Assembly (NCBI RefSeq): GCF_904849725.1
Contig: NC_058521.1
Coordinates: forward strand, 435,382,676-435,446,675
Reading direction: 5' to 3'
Origin: Hordeum vulgare subsp. vulgare
Lineage: Eukaryota; Streptophyta; Magnoliopsida; Poales; Poaceae
Length of the DNA stretch: 64,000 bases
The notes under the pieces were generated by a model, which was given only the letters and a program-made list of their open reading frames with translations, was not told the DNA's origin and did no database searches. Every line of letters starts with the position of its first letter. Within the stretch, counting starts at the first letter, position 1. Of the stretch, positions 11,504 to 22,128 are shown piece after piece. The position numbers were made by a program, and so were the translations under genes.

Positions 11504-13246
11504 TGTTGGAAATATGCCCTAGAGGCAATAATAAATTAGTTATTATTATATTTCCTTGTTCATAATAATTTTTTATTATCCATGCTAGAATTGTATTGAT
11601 TGGAAACTCAAATACATGTGTGGATACATAGACAACACACTGTCCCTAGTGAGCCTCTAGTTGACTAGTTCGTTGATCAAAGATGGTCAAGGTTTCCTGG
11701 CCATAGGCAAGTGTTGTCACTTGATAACGGGATCACATCATTAGGAGAATCATGTGGTGGACAAGACCCAAACTATGAACGTAGCATATTGATCGTGTCA
11801 TTTTATTGTTATTGTTTTCTGCGTGTCAAGTATTTGTTCCTATGACCATGAGATCATATAACTCACTGGCACCGGAGGAATACCTTGTGTGCATCAAACG
11901 TCGCAACGTAATTGGGTGACTATAAAGGTTCTCTACAGGTATCTCCGAAGGTGTCCGTTGAGTTAGTATGGATCAAGACTGGGATTTGTCACTCCGTGTG
12001 ATGGAGAGGTATCTCGGGGCCCACTCGGTAATACAACATCACACACTAGCCTTGCAAGCAATGTGACTAAGTGTAAGTCACGGGATCTTGTATGATGGAA
12101 CGAGTAAAGAGACTTGCCGGTAATGAGATTGAAATAGGTATGCGGATACCGACGATCGAATCTTGGGCAAGTAACATACCGAAGGACAAAGGGAATGACA
12201 TACGGGATTATATGAATCCTTGGCACTAAGGTTCAACCTATAAGATCTTCGGAGAATATGTAGGATCCAATATGGGCATCTAGGTCCCGCTGTTGGATAT
12301 TGACCGAGGAGTGTCTCGGGTCATGTCTGCATAGTTTTCGAACCCGCAGGGTCTGCACACTTAAGGTTCGGTGACATTTCGGTATAGTTGAGTTATAGGA
12401 GTTGGTAACCGAAAGTTGTTCGGAGTCCCGGATGAGATCTAGGACGTCACGAGGAGCTCCGGAATGGTCCGGAGGTAAAGATCGACCGGGAGTGTCGGGA
12501 GGGGTGCCGGGGATCATCGGGAGGGGTGTCACACCCCAAGGGGTCTCATGGGCTGTGGGAAGAGATAAACCAGCCCCTAGTGGGCTAGAATAAGTTCCCG
12601 CTAAGGCCCATAAGGTTTGAGAAGGAAAAAAACACAAGGTGGAAAGAGTTTCCAAGTGGGAAGGTGGAATCCTACTCCAACTAGGATTGGAGTAGGACTC
12701 CTCCACCTCCAATTTTGGCCAAACCTTGAGGGTTTGAGGCTGCCTCCTGCCCTCCCTCCATCCTATATATACTAGAGGTATTGAGGGTTTTTGAGACACA
12801 ACTTTGCCACGTGCTGCTCGACCCTATACCACCAGTTTTTCCTCTATATCGTATTTCTGCGGAGCTTAGGCGAAGCCCTGTCGTAGTAGATCATCACCAC
12901 CACCGGCGCGCCGTCACGCTGCCGGAAAACTCTTCTACCTCTCCGCCCCCTCTTGATGGATCAAGAAGGTGGAGATCGTCATCGAGCTGTACGTGTGCTG
13001 AACGCGGAGGTGTCGTCCGTTCGGCACTAGATCGGAGCGGATCGTGGGACGGTTCGTGGGACGGTTCACCGGGCGGATCGAGGGACGTGAGGAGGTTCCA
13101 CTACATTAACCACGTTTCTTAACGCTTCCTGCTGTGCGATCTACAAGGGTACGTAGATCCAAATCTCCTCTCGTAGATGGACATCACCATGATAGGTCTT
13201 CGTGCGCGTAGGAAAATTTTTGTTTCCCATGCGACGTTCCCCAACA
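11504..13246 (+). repeat. 3' LTR of Angela element B (1,743 bp)
   Basis: It matches the 5' LTR along its length but lacks about 57 bp (joined near 12480-12490) and has four rather than five 12-bp GC-rich units near 13034-13082. A TATA box is at 12762-12773. It ends CCCCAACA and is followed at once by the TTAAC TSD. Confidence 0.95.
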
Positions 13247-13251
13247 TTAAC
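13247..13251. repeat. Right TSD (TTAAC) of element B
   Basis: Exact copy of 4741-4745, directly after the 3' LTR. Confidence 0.95.
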
Positions 13252-13274
13252 ATGATGCAAGATGATGATGCAAC

Positions 13275-13660
13275 TAGTTGCAAGCAATTATTCTAGGATT
13301 GTGACACATAATTCAAGAATACACGCCTTGATGACTATCTTGATGAACTTGGTATCACTCACGAATTGTTTGCTCCTTATACTCCTCAATAGAATGGTGT
13401 CGTTGAGCACAAGAACAGGACTCCAGTTGAAATGGCATGGACTATGCTTGAAGAATATCGGACTCCTTGTCACTTCTGGCCTGAGGCAATCAACAATGCT
13501 TCCCCATCATCAATAGGTTATATCTCCACAAATCCCTCAAGAAGACTTCATACGAACTCCTCACTGACAAGAAACCCAATGTATGTTATTTCAAAGTCTT
13601 TAGTGCAAGATGTTGGATTAGAGATCCTCACCATAGTTCAAAATTAGCACCGAAAGCACA
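13275..13660 (+). pseudogene. Copia integrase, C-terminal half (element C), broken
   Basis: A single frame from 13297 reads a Copia integrase core with two in-frame stops (TAA near 13309, TAG near 13390). Visible are DDYLDELGITHELFAPYTPQ, then NGVVEHKNRT and MEHC-like WPEAINNA, which surround the catalytic Glu region of the DDE core. It continues in a second frame ([13 protein letters not shown]) to join the frame starting at 13671. The N-terminal zinc finger and the first catalytic Asp are upstream of the Angela insertion and not present. Confidence 0.85.
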
Positions 13661-13670
13661 TAAGGGTTTT

Positions 13671-14435
13671 ATGATCCGTTACGGAAAGGACTCGCACACC
13701 TACAGAGTCTTTAACAACTATAACCACAAGGTTGTTAAAACTATAGATGTGCAGTTTGACAAAACTAATGGCTCACAAAGAGAGCAACTACCTCTTGTGC
13801 CAGATAAATTAACTCCTGAGGAAGGTATTAAGCACAAGGCTACTAAATATATCATTCCTATTGTGGAACAACCTCCTGTTGAAGAAGTCGTCCCCAACGA
13901 CGATGAAATTCAAGTGGGTGCACCTGAGAAAATTGCTCCAGATCAAATTCCTCAGCCCAACCAAAGTCCTCAACCTACACATCCAAGGATTGCAAATGAA
14001 GTGGAAATTGACAAAATCCTCAATAACATCAATGCACCAGGTCCTCTCACTCGCTCAAAAGATTCACATCTCATTAACTTTTGTGGGCATTTCTCCTTTG
14101 TGTCTATCACAAAACCCTCAAAAGTTTATCAAGCTTTCATGAAAAGTGAGTGGATTCAAGCCATGCAAGATGAAATTCATCAATTCAAGCTGAATGACGT
14201 CTGGGAACTCGTCAAAACTCCTGATCCTCACAAGCACAATGTCATCAGTACCAAGTGGGTCTACCGAAACAAGCAAGATGAGGATGGTCAGGTAGTGAGG
14301 AACAAGGCACGACTTGTAGCCGAAGGCTGCACACAGGTTGAAGGAATGGACTTTGATGAAACTTTTGCACCTGTTGCTAGAATTGAAGCTATTCGTATAT
14401 TGCTTGCTTATGCTAATCATCACAATATTACATAA
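13671..14435 (+). pseudogene. Copia polyprotein segment: integrase tail and RT N-terminal part (element C)
   Basis: This 254-codon frame is the longest left in element C. It starts in the integrase C-terminal tail ([16 protein letters not shown]), passes through a Pro/Gln-rich linker (about residues 55-125) and enters RT with [37 protein letters not shown] and [20 protein letters not shown] then [16 protein letters not shown]. It ends at a TAA replacing a codon just before the MDMKSAFLNG motif, which continues in frame. The initial ATG is internal to the polyprotein and is not a real start. Confidence 0.9.
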
Positions 14436-15067
14436 TATCAAATGGATATGAAAAGTGCATTCCTCAATGGTAAGCTTGAGGAAGAAGTATATGTTGCTCA
14501 GCCCCAGGTTTTGAAGACCCGAAGCATCCTCACAAAGTCTTCAGACTCAAAAAGACACTCTATGGACTCAAGCAAGATCCTCGGGCGTGGTATGATACAT
14601 TGAAGGAATTCCTAGTGAATAAAGGCTTCAAACCCGGTTCACTCAATTCCACTGTTTTCACAAAATCATATGGTAATGTACTATTTGTATGCCAAATATA
14701 TGTGGATGATATCATCTTTGGTTGTACTGACAAACGTTACAGTGATGAATTTGTCTACATGATGGGTGAAGAATATCAAATGTCCATGATGGGGGAGATG
14801 AAATTCTTCCTAGGGCTTCAAATTCATCAACAACACAGTGGCATCTTCATCTCTCAAGAGAAATACCTCAAGGATGTCGTGAAGAAATTCGGCATGAATG
14901 AATGCAAAGGCGTCAAAATTCCCATGCCTACCAAGGGCCACCTCTACACTGATGAAAATGGTAAAGATTTCAATCAACAGGTATCCCTCTATGATTGGAT
15001 CTTTATGTACCTATGTGCATCTAGGCCAGACATTGTGCTTAGTGTCTGCATGTGTGCACGTTTCTAG
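14436..15067 (+). pseudogene. Copia reverse transcriptase, catalytic half (element C)
   Basis: The RT continues with MDMKSAFLNGKLEEEVYVAQ (first catalytic Asp), one frameshift near 14500-14600, then KEFLVNKGFKPGSLNSTVF and the catalytic box QIYVDDIIFG at about 14692-14721. MMGEMKFFLGLQI and the thumb segment follow, up to a TAG at 15065-15067. The YVDD active site is intact, so damage lies in the frame and not in this motif. Confidence 0.9.
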
Positions 15068-15649
15068 GCAAAACCGAAGGAATCACACCATAAGGTTGTG
15101 AAACAAATTCTTCGATATCTATCTCACACACCAACACTTGGATTACGGTACCCCAAGGACTCAAATATTCACCTCATTGGATATTCTGATTCTGATTATG
15201 CTCGTGACCGTGTCGATTGGAAGTCAACATCAGGGACATGTCATTTCCTCGGACGATCCTTAGTCTGTTGGTCCTCAAAGAAGCAAGACTGTGTATCGCT
15301 CTCCACTTCTGAAGTTAAATACATTGATGCTGGTTCTTGTTGTGCTCAACTGTCGTGGATGAAGCAAACCCTCAAGGACTACGGCATCAACATGATGAAT
15401 ATACCCCTCTACTGCGACAATGAGAGTGCAATCAAGATTGCTAACAACCCAGTACAACACTCGAAGACCAAGCACATCTAGATTCGTCATCATTTTCTTC
15501 GTGATCATGTACTCAAGGGCAACATCTTCGTTGACCATGTGAAGACTGAACACCAGCTAGCAGATATCTTCACTAAGCCCTTGGATGAGAAAATGTTTTG
15601 CAATTTGCAGTGTCAGCTAAATATCCTAGAAACTTCGAATGTTCTATGA
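15068..15649 (+). pseudogene. Copia RNase H domain (element C)
   Basis: After the stop at 15067 the same frame resumes: KQILRYLSHTPTLGLRYP, then YSDSDYARDRVDWKSTSGTC (first acidic residue), SLSTSEVKYI (second) and LYCDNESAIKIANNPVQHSK (third), then a TAG at 15479-15481 just before IRHHFLRDHV and DIFTKPLDEK. Polyprotein sequence fades out near 15649. The domain is complete in content but holds two in-frame stops. Confidence 0.88.
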
Positions 15650-16330
15650 AAAGGCACACATCCTAACACTTATGCAAAATTGATGAATTAGATTTGCAAC
15701 ACACGAAGTAAGGTGTTTTTCTTCAATCAATGAAGAATAACACTCTAAGTGTGAAAAAATATATGAAGAATTTGATTCTGAGGTCCCTACGACAATTGTA
15801 TGCGGTGCCTGAAATCATCATTCTTATACGATGGGTCCCGCCAACACCCAATTTGAAATTATTCAATTTGAATCACTTCAAAGTTTAAATTCTTAAAAAA
15901 CTAAGATTTTTTGCCATTTCTTAAAACTTTCAAAGTCTTTAGAATTTTCAAAATCCTCAAAATTGCAAATTCTTCAAAAAGTATGAAGCATTATATATAT
16001 GAGCTTTCAATGTCCTCAACAGCATTCACTTATTGCTAAGTCTTCAAGTTGGTTTTCATCTAAGTGAATGTGATCGAACCCATCTCCCCTCTATGCTAAG
16101 CTCAACCCAAACTATTCTAAATTCTTCATATCCATTCTAATTGACACTTGTTCAAAGTCCACACTGAGTCCTTGTCAGCAGAAGACTTTGCTACAAAATC
16201 CTCAAAACTTTAAAACATAAATTTTTCAGCCATTACCGCTCCAACTTCACCCACTACCCACGATAGGATAAGAACGATCTCAACTAAATCCACCGCTTCG
16301 TACGTGGGTAACGCATGTCCAGCGAAGAAG
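15650..16330 (+). other. Spacer between pol and the promoter-like region in element C
   Basis: AT-rich sequence without a usable frame, rich in short TTCTTCAA, AATCCTCAAA and related strings. It separates the polyprotein from the env-like block, as in Sireviruses. Confidence 0.5.
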
Positions 16331-16690
16331 AAGGGCCAGGGGCAGTTCGTCCGAAAGTTTCGCTCCGGACCGTTTTCACCTGAGCTATAAATAGCACCCT
16401 ACCCCCTTCAGTAAAAACTTTTCCTCTCGCTCTCATACTTCCCCGCTCGAGCTCTAACCTAGTGTCACTGCTGGAAATCTTCATCGCCGGTGAGGAACAG
16501 CTTCATTGCCTCAACCTCGCCGTTGCCGGACTCACGCCGACTACGGATCATCTTCCTCCACCGTCGTTGTAGCTATCTTCAGTCGCCAAGTTAGGGCACT
16601 GGAGATCTGAGCCGACGAGAGTCCATGTTCACTTCCTTAGTTCTTCGAGTTTGTCGTGTTCCTCACACAGGGTAATTAAAATCTAATTTT
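16331..16690 (+). promoter_or_regulatory. Candidate internal promoter and 5' UTR upstream of the env-like frame (element C)
   Basis: The composition changes sharply here. A GC-richer block holds CTATAAATAG at 16384-16393. A C/T-rich start region follows (TTTTCCTCTCGCTCTC at about 16419-16434), then about 230 bases of 5'-UTR-like sequence (GCCGCC- and TCCACCGTCG-type). It closes with CACACAGGGTAATT near 16665, which resembles an exon end and splice donor (AGG|GTAAT). It is inferred to be a subgenomic promoter with a spliced leader for the downstream frame. An alternative is a captured fragment of a host gene. Confidence 0.45.
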
Positions 16691-16904
16691 ACTACCCCTG
16701 TTGATCCATATATTTTCATTAGATTTGTGAAAATTGTTATTCCTCGGGAAATTCTTCAGATGAACACATCCATGTCTAGAACACTTGATGAATTTCTATA
16801 AGTTACTAAATTCTTCACAAGATTCCTCAATTGTGTAAATTTTCGAATGTGCACAACTCTAGAACCCAAGACGAGAATGGTTAGCGAAATTCGTCAACAC
16901 AGTA

Positions 16905-17651
16905 TTGGTCAAATTCCTCAACTTGAGTCATTTTTCAAATTCCTCAAATCTGAGAATGCATATGACCTCTCCAAATTCTTTGCACCTATACTCTGTTCAC
17001 ACGTACAAAATGTTAGGTGATGAATCACTAGGTTCTCATCAACTTAACTCATTTGCAATGTTTCATGAAGAAAAGTTGCGTGTGTCATCAGATTACTCAA
17101 GAATTCAAATTCCTCGGCAAAGTCCTCAACTCAAGAAAATGGATGATGAAAAGAAACAAAAGGGTGGAAAGAAGGCTGAGTTGAACACTGCTTTTGAGAT
17201 TCCTGAAGACATTTATGTTAACTATTGCACTCCTCATGAAAAATTCTATGGGAAGGAAACCAATACGAAGCGCAAAATTGGGCTTCAGAGGATTGAACGA
17301 AGATGGGCTAAGGAGTGGAAGGAATACAGATATGTCACTCCCAAGTATGCAAGAAAATTTTCACTGAAGCCTCCTTGCACCAGCCTTCCTGTGGGAAATC
17401 AACGAAGTGCTCATCCCTCAAGTATGGTCACTACTGAAGACTATCCTGAGGAAAAAGCAAAGTGTCTCGCAAAACTGAGGAAAATTGCCAAAGAAGCTAT
17501 GACGACTTTCAATGAGGAATCGTCTACTGCAGCTGTTGCTGACTCCTCCTCTGCTGCTGAGGCTTGTGCCACAGAGCCACCTCCCAAGAAGATCGTGATG
17601 AAGAAATCAGGTGTGAAGCCAAAGTCCTCAACAACACTATCAAGACAGTAA
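16905..17651 (+). pseudogene. Env-like extra ORF of element C, N-terminal part
   Basis: The frame is 248 codons. The likely real start is the ATG at 17139 (residue 79: MDDEKKQKGGKKAEL), because upstream residues look like translated AT-rich repeat sequence. From there it has a lysine-rich N terminus, a segment around IPEDIYVNYCTPHEKFYGKE, and an Arg/Trp-rich stretch (IERRWAKEWKEYRYVTPKYA). A Ser/Ala-rich tail follows. I do not recognise a standard domain. Its place after RNase H and before the 3' LTR is that of the env-like gene of Sireviruses. The frame breaks at 17651 and continues in other frames. Confidence 0.5.
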
Positions 17652-18619
17652 AATCCTCTACCATCTTGAAGTGTTGCTGCAATGTCCTCAACTGCAGCAA
17701 AGTCTTCACTTCCTCTACAACCCCAGTCATGTCAGCATCCAACACAGACTCCAATTCCCTCAAGAACATCTGCCTCTAGCACGACACATAAGTCTTCAAG
17801 TGGCATTCTGAAGAAAAAGATGACCACTCAGAGAGGAACAAGGCCCAGCCCAAACAGAGTTGTCCTCAATGTTCCCTCTGCATGAGAGGATGAAGATGAA
17901 TATGATAATCAAACAATTGAAGCCACCATCAGAAACAAACAATAAAGATTTGCCCAGGAAAAAGGGCTCACCATTTCCCTCGCATTGGATCCAAAGGTGG
18001 TATTGTACTTCATCGATCTTTGGTACAAAGATTCCAAGACACCCATTGATGATTTAAAGCTTCCACCTGTACCTAGTCACATGGTGGCCACATTCATCAA
18101 TGAAGAAAAATGGAAGGTTGAGCAAGCCAAACAAGCTCAAAGGAAAAGGTTCAAAAGGAGAAGTACCTGGAACAAAATCTTCTAACCTTGACGCCAGAGA
18201 AACTTGTCTCCACTCAAGCTGAGATCAAAACCTTGAGTGAGAAATTCACAAGCTATCATGCTGAAAGGAAAGGAGCCAAAGTGAGATTTGTCAAGGCTGC
18301 TATTGAAGCAATAACAGAGTACAACAACAGGGTTGCAGCCCCAACGCAACCATCAATTCCTAAGGCTAGATACATTGTCCAACTAGCTGATGAAAATGAT
18401 GAAGAACCTTCTCCTCAGGAACCTGCAGCTGATGAACCTGCAGCTGGTAAACGTGGTGTTGATGAACCTGCCAAGCTAGGAAGCCAATATACTATGCCTG
18501 AAGAAAATGCTCCTTCACCTAAGTCCTCAACGGGGAAGAAAATCACTCTTCCTTCTGCATCAGAAGTGAAGAAAACAAAAGCAGCTAAAAAAGAAGCAAG
18601 AAGAGAAAGGTATCGATAG
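17652..18619 (+). pseudogene. Env-like extra ORF of element C, middle part (several frames)
   Basis: After 17651 coding character continues in pieces: 17682-17885 (Ser/Pro/Thr-rich), 17985-18185 (LDPKVVLYFIDLWYKDSKTP-like, then a lysine/glutamine-rich helix) and 18188-18619. The last is 143 codons, with charged helical sequence (ETLVSTQAEIKTLSEKF-like) that could form a coiled coil, then repeats of the type EPAADEPAAG. At least three frame changes separate them. No product is expected. Confidence 0.45.
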
Positions 18620-18645
18620 TTTCACAGTCCTTAGAAGCAAAACGC

Positions 18646-19152
18646 TTGAGGACTTTGACAACTTCTTCAACTTCTCCCATTGATGCAACTGCTCTCAATG
18701 TTGCACCTGCTTATATGATTATGCTCTTTGGTGAGGAGGATGTCATCCAAGAAAGGGATGAGGAAATGGAAGAGAATCGCTCTGCTGCTTCCACACCCAT
18801 TGATGAGGAAATTGAAGCTGATCAAATTCCTGAAGCATCAACTCCTCCTCCTCACAACCCAGAGATGACTGCTGAAGAAAAGGAGGACAATGTGGACTTT
18901 GGCTGCAACACACCTGTGATACATGATGACTTTTGGGACCACGCTCATCCAAATTGGCCAATGGTCCCTCTAATTCCTCAAGTACACGTGTCCCCTACAG
19001 CCACTGAAGTTCTGACTGGATCAGAAGAAAATAGCTCTCTCGTGAAGTTCGCCCCGGAACAAGAATTAGCTACATCAGCTAATCAAACTGGAAATATACC
19101 TGAAGAAATTGTTGTGCCACAAATGGATACATTGTCCCAGCATATTCCTTAG
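18646..19152 (+). pseudogene. Env-like extra ORF of element C, acidic segment
   Basis: This is a 168-codon frame with a strongly acidic composition (for example QERDEEMEENRSAA and EEIEADQIPEAS), rich in Pro, Glu and Thr. It ends at TAG 19150-19152. It probably continues the same extra protein after another frameshift at 18619-18646. No catalytic or membrane motif is visible. The acidic, low-complexity content suggests a disordered linker. Confidence 0.4.
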
Positions 19153-19199
19153 ACTTAAGAACATATGTGTGTAGAAACTTCTCCGACACAAAATGAAGA

Positions 19200-20710
19200 A
19201 TCTACTGGTGAACCACCTATTGCAAATCCTCAGACATAAGTTGTTGGCTGAAATTCCTCACACAAAAATTATCTGAAGACTTGGAAGCCGCTTCAAGCCA
19301 AATCTTCAACCGACGGGTATTCAGCCCTATAAAGGAAAAGGGCCAAATATTGACAGGGCCCAATTATTTGATGAACATCACTACTTCACAGGCCCAAGTC
19401 CATATGAATCACCTCAGTTCAGGAGCTGCAGATTTTGGACCCTCGGACAGATGCACTATTATAGTGTTATGATCTTCAACAAGGAAAAGGACTTTCCTGA
19501 CACACAAATTCCTCATGGAGATATGGAGGAAATTTCTTGCTACGAACCAGTTCTTCGAGTTATTCATGATTCTGGACTGCTGCAATTTTGCGCTGACATC
19601 TGTGACTAGAATGAATAAATCATTCTTCCGTTATATGCTATAGTGCAGCTTTCAGGAGATGTCAGAGATGTCAACACTTAGGTTCTGGACTGGATGACAC
19701 TTCGAAGCCCCTGCAACTGAATTACTTCGGGTTGTTGTAGTCCCAATTCCCTCAGAAGGAGCCAGCTGCATATATGGGGAACATGAATTGCCAAATCATC
19801 TCATGCAAGTCTTCATGAAGCCTTTGACACCTGGTCAGTCCCCAAGAACCACATTCCTTGCAAAGGACTTGATCTATGTGCCCAGGACAGTATACCGCAT
19901 CTTAGCCAAAACCTTTTGTCCAATCAAGGGCCATGACTCAAATGATGAAGAAATTGTGGGCATCATGAAGATTTTGCTCTTTGATATCATACATGGAATC
20001 CCCATAAACCTTCATGATTTCTTCATGAGGACTTTGTCCCACTCTGCTCTCTCACCATTTGATTTGAAGCCTTATGCACCATGGATCATGAGATTCATAA
20101 AGAAAAGGTCAGGAATTGCTTACATGGCTGACATTCTGAATCACCACACTTATTTGCCTCCAATTGAATTCGTCAAGAGCTCCTTCAAATAAATTGAAGG
20201 CAAAGGCAAATCTGTGATCGATGAACGAACTCGTCCCCTTGATGGCCAATTTCACAAAGCGGCATCATACTCCACCAATGACGACTCTACATCACAAGAA
20301 CCACCAAGCCCGACCATACCACATGTGATGACTAATGTGAGCTCCAGCTAAGTCTTCATCAGAAGGTTGACCGCAACCAGAAATGGGTCAAGCGTTAGTT
20401 TGGTGCCATTGTGAAAGACCTCAACGCAAGTAGGAATGAAGTGACAAAAAATCACTATTATTTTCATGAGATCTTTGATCGCACACGGGCCATTCTGTCT
20501 CACCTCAAGACTTGTGAGGAACTAATTGAAATGGTGTTCCAGCAAGACTTTGACTAGTTGTGGCCTACAAAGAAGAAATTCAAGAAGATTCTTGTTCCTC
20601 AACTTGTGGCCAACTCATTTTCTTCAACGAACACCACTAATGAAGCTGAAGACCTTGACGACACAGCTGCGACAAACGACCCCAATGCTCCTCCTCCAAA
20701 ACAGAAGTGA
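19200..20710 (+). pseudogene. Env-like extra ORF of element C, C-terminal globular domain
   Basis: The clearest frame is 19788-20192 (134 codons). It holds TFLAKDLIYVPRTVYRILAK, FCPIKGHDS, a hydrophobic stretch IVGIMKILLFDIIHGIPINL, and SALSPFDLKPYAPWIMRFI. This looks like a folded alpha-helical domain resembling the plant retroelement extra-ORF proteins often labelled putative plant transposon protein. Flanking pieces (19281-19472, 20526-20729) are short and out of frame. One hydrophobic segment exists, but I see no signal peptide or clear fusion-protein features, so env-like refers only to position. Confidence 0.45.
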
Positions 20711-20760
20711 TGTTATTCAAGGGCGTTAGTCCTCTGTTTCGACCCTTTTCGTCACTTGAT

Positions 20761-20773
20761 GACAAAGGGGCAG
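20761..20773 (+). promoter_or_regulatory. Secondary polypurine tract-like site in element C
   Basis: GACAAAGGGGCAG follows TCACTTGAT. Sireviruses are known for several PPT-like motifs upstream of the 3' LTR. This one lies about 480 bp before the PPT that abuts the LTR. Confidence 0.45.
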
Positions 20774-21226
20774 AAATCTGAGTTAGTCTTCAAGCGGGTC
20801 TATTTTATCTTTATGGGCTTTTGAACTATATTTACTTTAAGTTACAACTCTCGTTCTTGTGAAGTGTTTGGTTGTATGAGTTGTAAACTTATGCCCGGTG
20901 GTGGTCTGACACTTTTGAATCATTTTCCTTCATCATTATTCCTCATGTTGATTAATGCATGCATGTTGAAACTCGTCAGGCACCACTTTCCATCATGCAT
21001 TACATTATCATCAAATTATATGTCAAATTCCTACATGTATTACAAGATATAGGGGGGTCTCCATGGTAGAAATCCTCAATGTGCATTTGTAGTCCAAAGC
21101 AAATTCCTCAAATATGCACACCTTCATGGGGAGTCTCTCTATATCTTGAATTCAAATTCCTCAAACTATGTACTTACACTTCATATTATTATCCCCGTTG
21201 AAAACTTAACCTATTTGTCATCAATC

Positions 21227-21242
21227 ACCAAAAAGGGGATAT
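21227..21242 (+). promoter_or_regulatory. Polypurine tract of element C
   Basis: ACCAAAAAGGGGATAT directly precedes the LTR start TGTAAGTGCATC at 21243. Confidence 0.85.
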
Positions 21243-22128
21243 TGTAAGTGCATCTAGTGCCCCTTAGTGATTTTGGTGGATCGAAGACTTATAGGTTAAG
21301 ACACTCACATGTTTGTGAGTGTACACACGCTCTATAAGTCACTGAAGAGTTTGAGTTATTTGAAGAATATCGACCCCTAAAAATGTATGTTTTCGGGTGA
21401 AGACTTTGGTCATTCCTTGAAGACTTTGATAGCGAAGAAAATGATATTACTCATGAAGATATTGAAGATGAGAAATTTGGTGTATCCCAAAGAAAATTTT
21501 GTGAAGAATTTGAAGCTTGAAGATTTACTCTTTATGTTTCATTTTCTTCTTTCTTGAGTCACAGGAACACCTAGTGTTAAAGGGGGTCGAGGTGATACTA
21601 AGGAAATATTTCCTCATGATGCTCAACTCAAAACCTACACATACCAATGCCTATCAGTCAGGAACATGAGAGACATGAGCACTTCCATAGTTGAAAGATC
21701 CGACCGGTGCCGCGCCCCGCGCCACCTATCCCCAATCTTATCCACTCAACATTGATATCATTAGGGGCATTGATGCCATATCATGTCGGGATGCTCCGAG
21801 GCTATAAATAGCCACCACCCACAACCACTAGTTGGTTGGTTGCTCTGAGAGAAACTAACACTTGTCATTTAGAGTAACCCGGTCCTTGAGGACTTTGAGC
21901 GAAAATCATCAAGTGAGGAAAAACCCCGAACACCCAAACATAAACCCAAAACCCGAAGTGATTGAGCATCTGTGAAGAGATTTTTCCTGTGTGGAACCGA
22001 CGTTTGTTACCTTTGAGGACTGTGCATCCTCCAGACGGTTATGCGTCATGGTCTAGACCATCTAGAAGTCAATTATGGAGCGCCCGGTGATCGAGTTTGT
22101 GAGGGTTTGGAAGTTTGCCGTGAAGACT
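21243..22128 (+). repeat. 3' LTR of element C, first part
   Basis: The LTR opens TGTAAGTGCATCTAGTGCC, as in Maximus-type Copia elements. A TATA-like GCTATAAATAG is at 21801-21811. It is cut at 22128 by D-outer; the last five bases, AGACT, form the TSD repeated at 37639-37643. It resumes at 37644. Confidence 0.9.
21801..21811 (+). promoter_or_regulatory. TATA box of the element C LTR
   Basis: GCTATAAATAG lies about 560 bp into the LTR, followed by a CCACCACCC-rich leader-like stretch. This is the expected core promoter of the U3/R boundary. Confidence 0.65.

Larger units (their letters stand above)
4746..13246 (+). mobile_element. Element B: complete Angela/BARE1-type Copia retrotransposon, coding-dead
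   Basis: The element is 8,501 bp, with LTRs at 4746-6556 and 11504-13246, a mutated PBS, a PPT and a perfect 5-bp TSD. The LTR start, TATA region and end (...GTTCCCCAACA) match what I know of Triticeae Angela and barley BARE1. The internal order is gag, protease, integrase, RT, RNase H, the Copia order. No domain keeps an open frame beyond about 140 codons; stops and indels are spread over the whole polyprotein. It can no longer encode its own mobility proteins. Two LTR differences (a 57-bp deletion and a repeat-unit change) postdate insertion. Confidence 0.95.

Noticed and set aside
12233..12799. 188-codon minus-strand frame in the Angela 3' LTR
   Set aside because: Antisense to the LTR promoter region; the same frame is broken in the 5' LTR copy. 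Chance.
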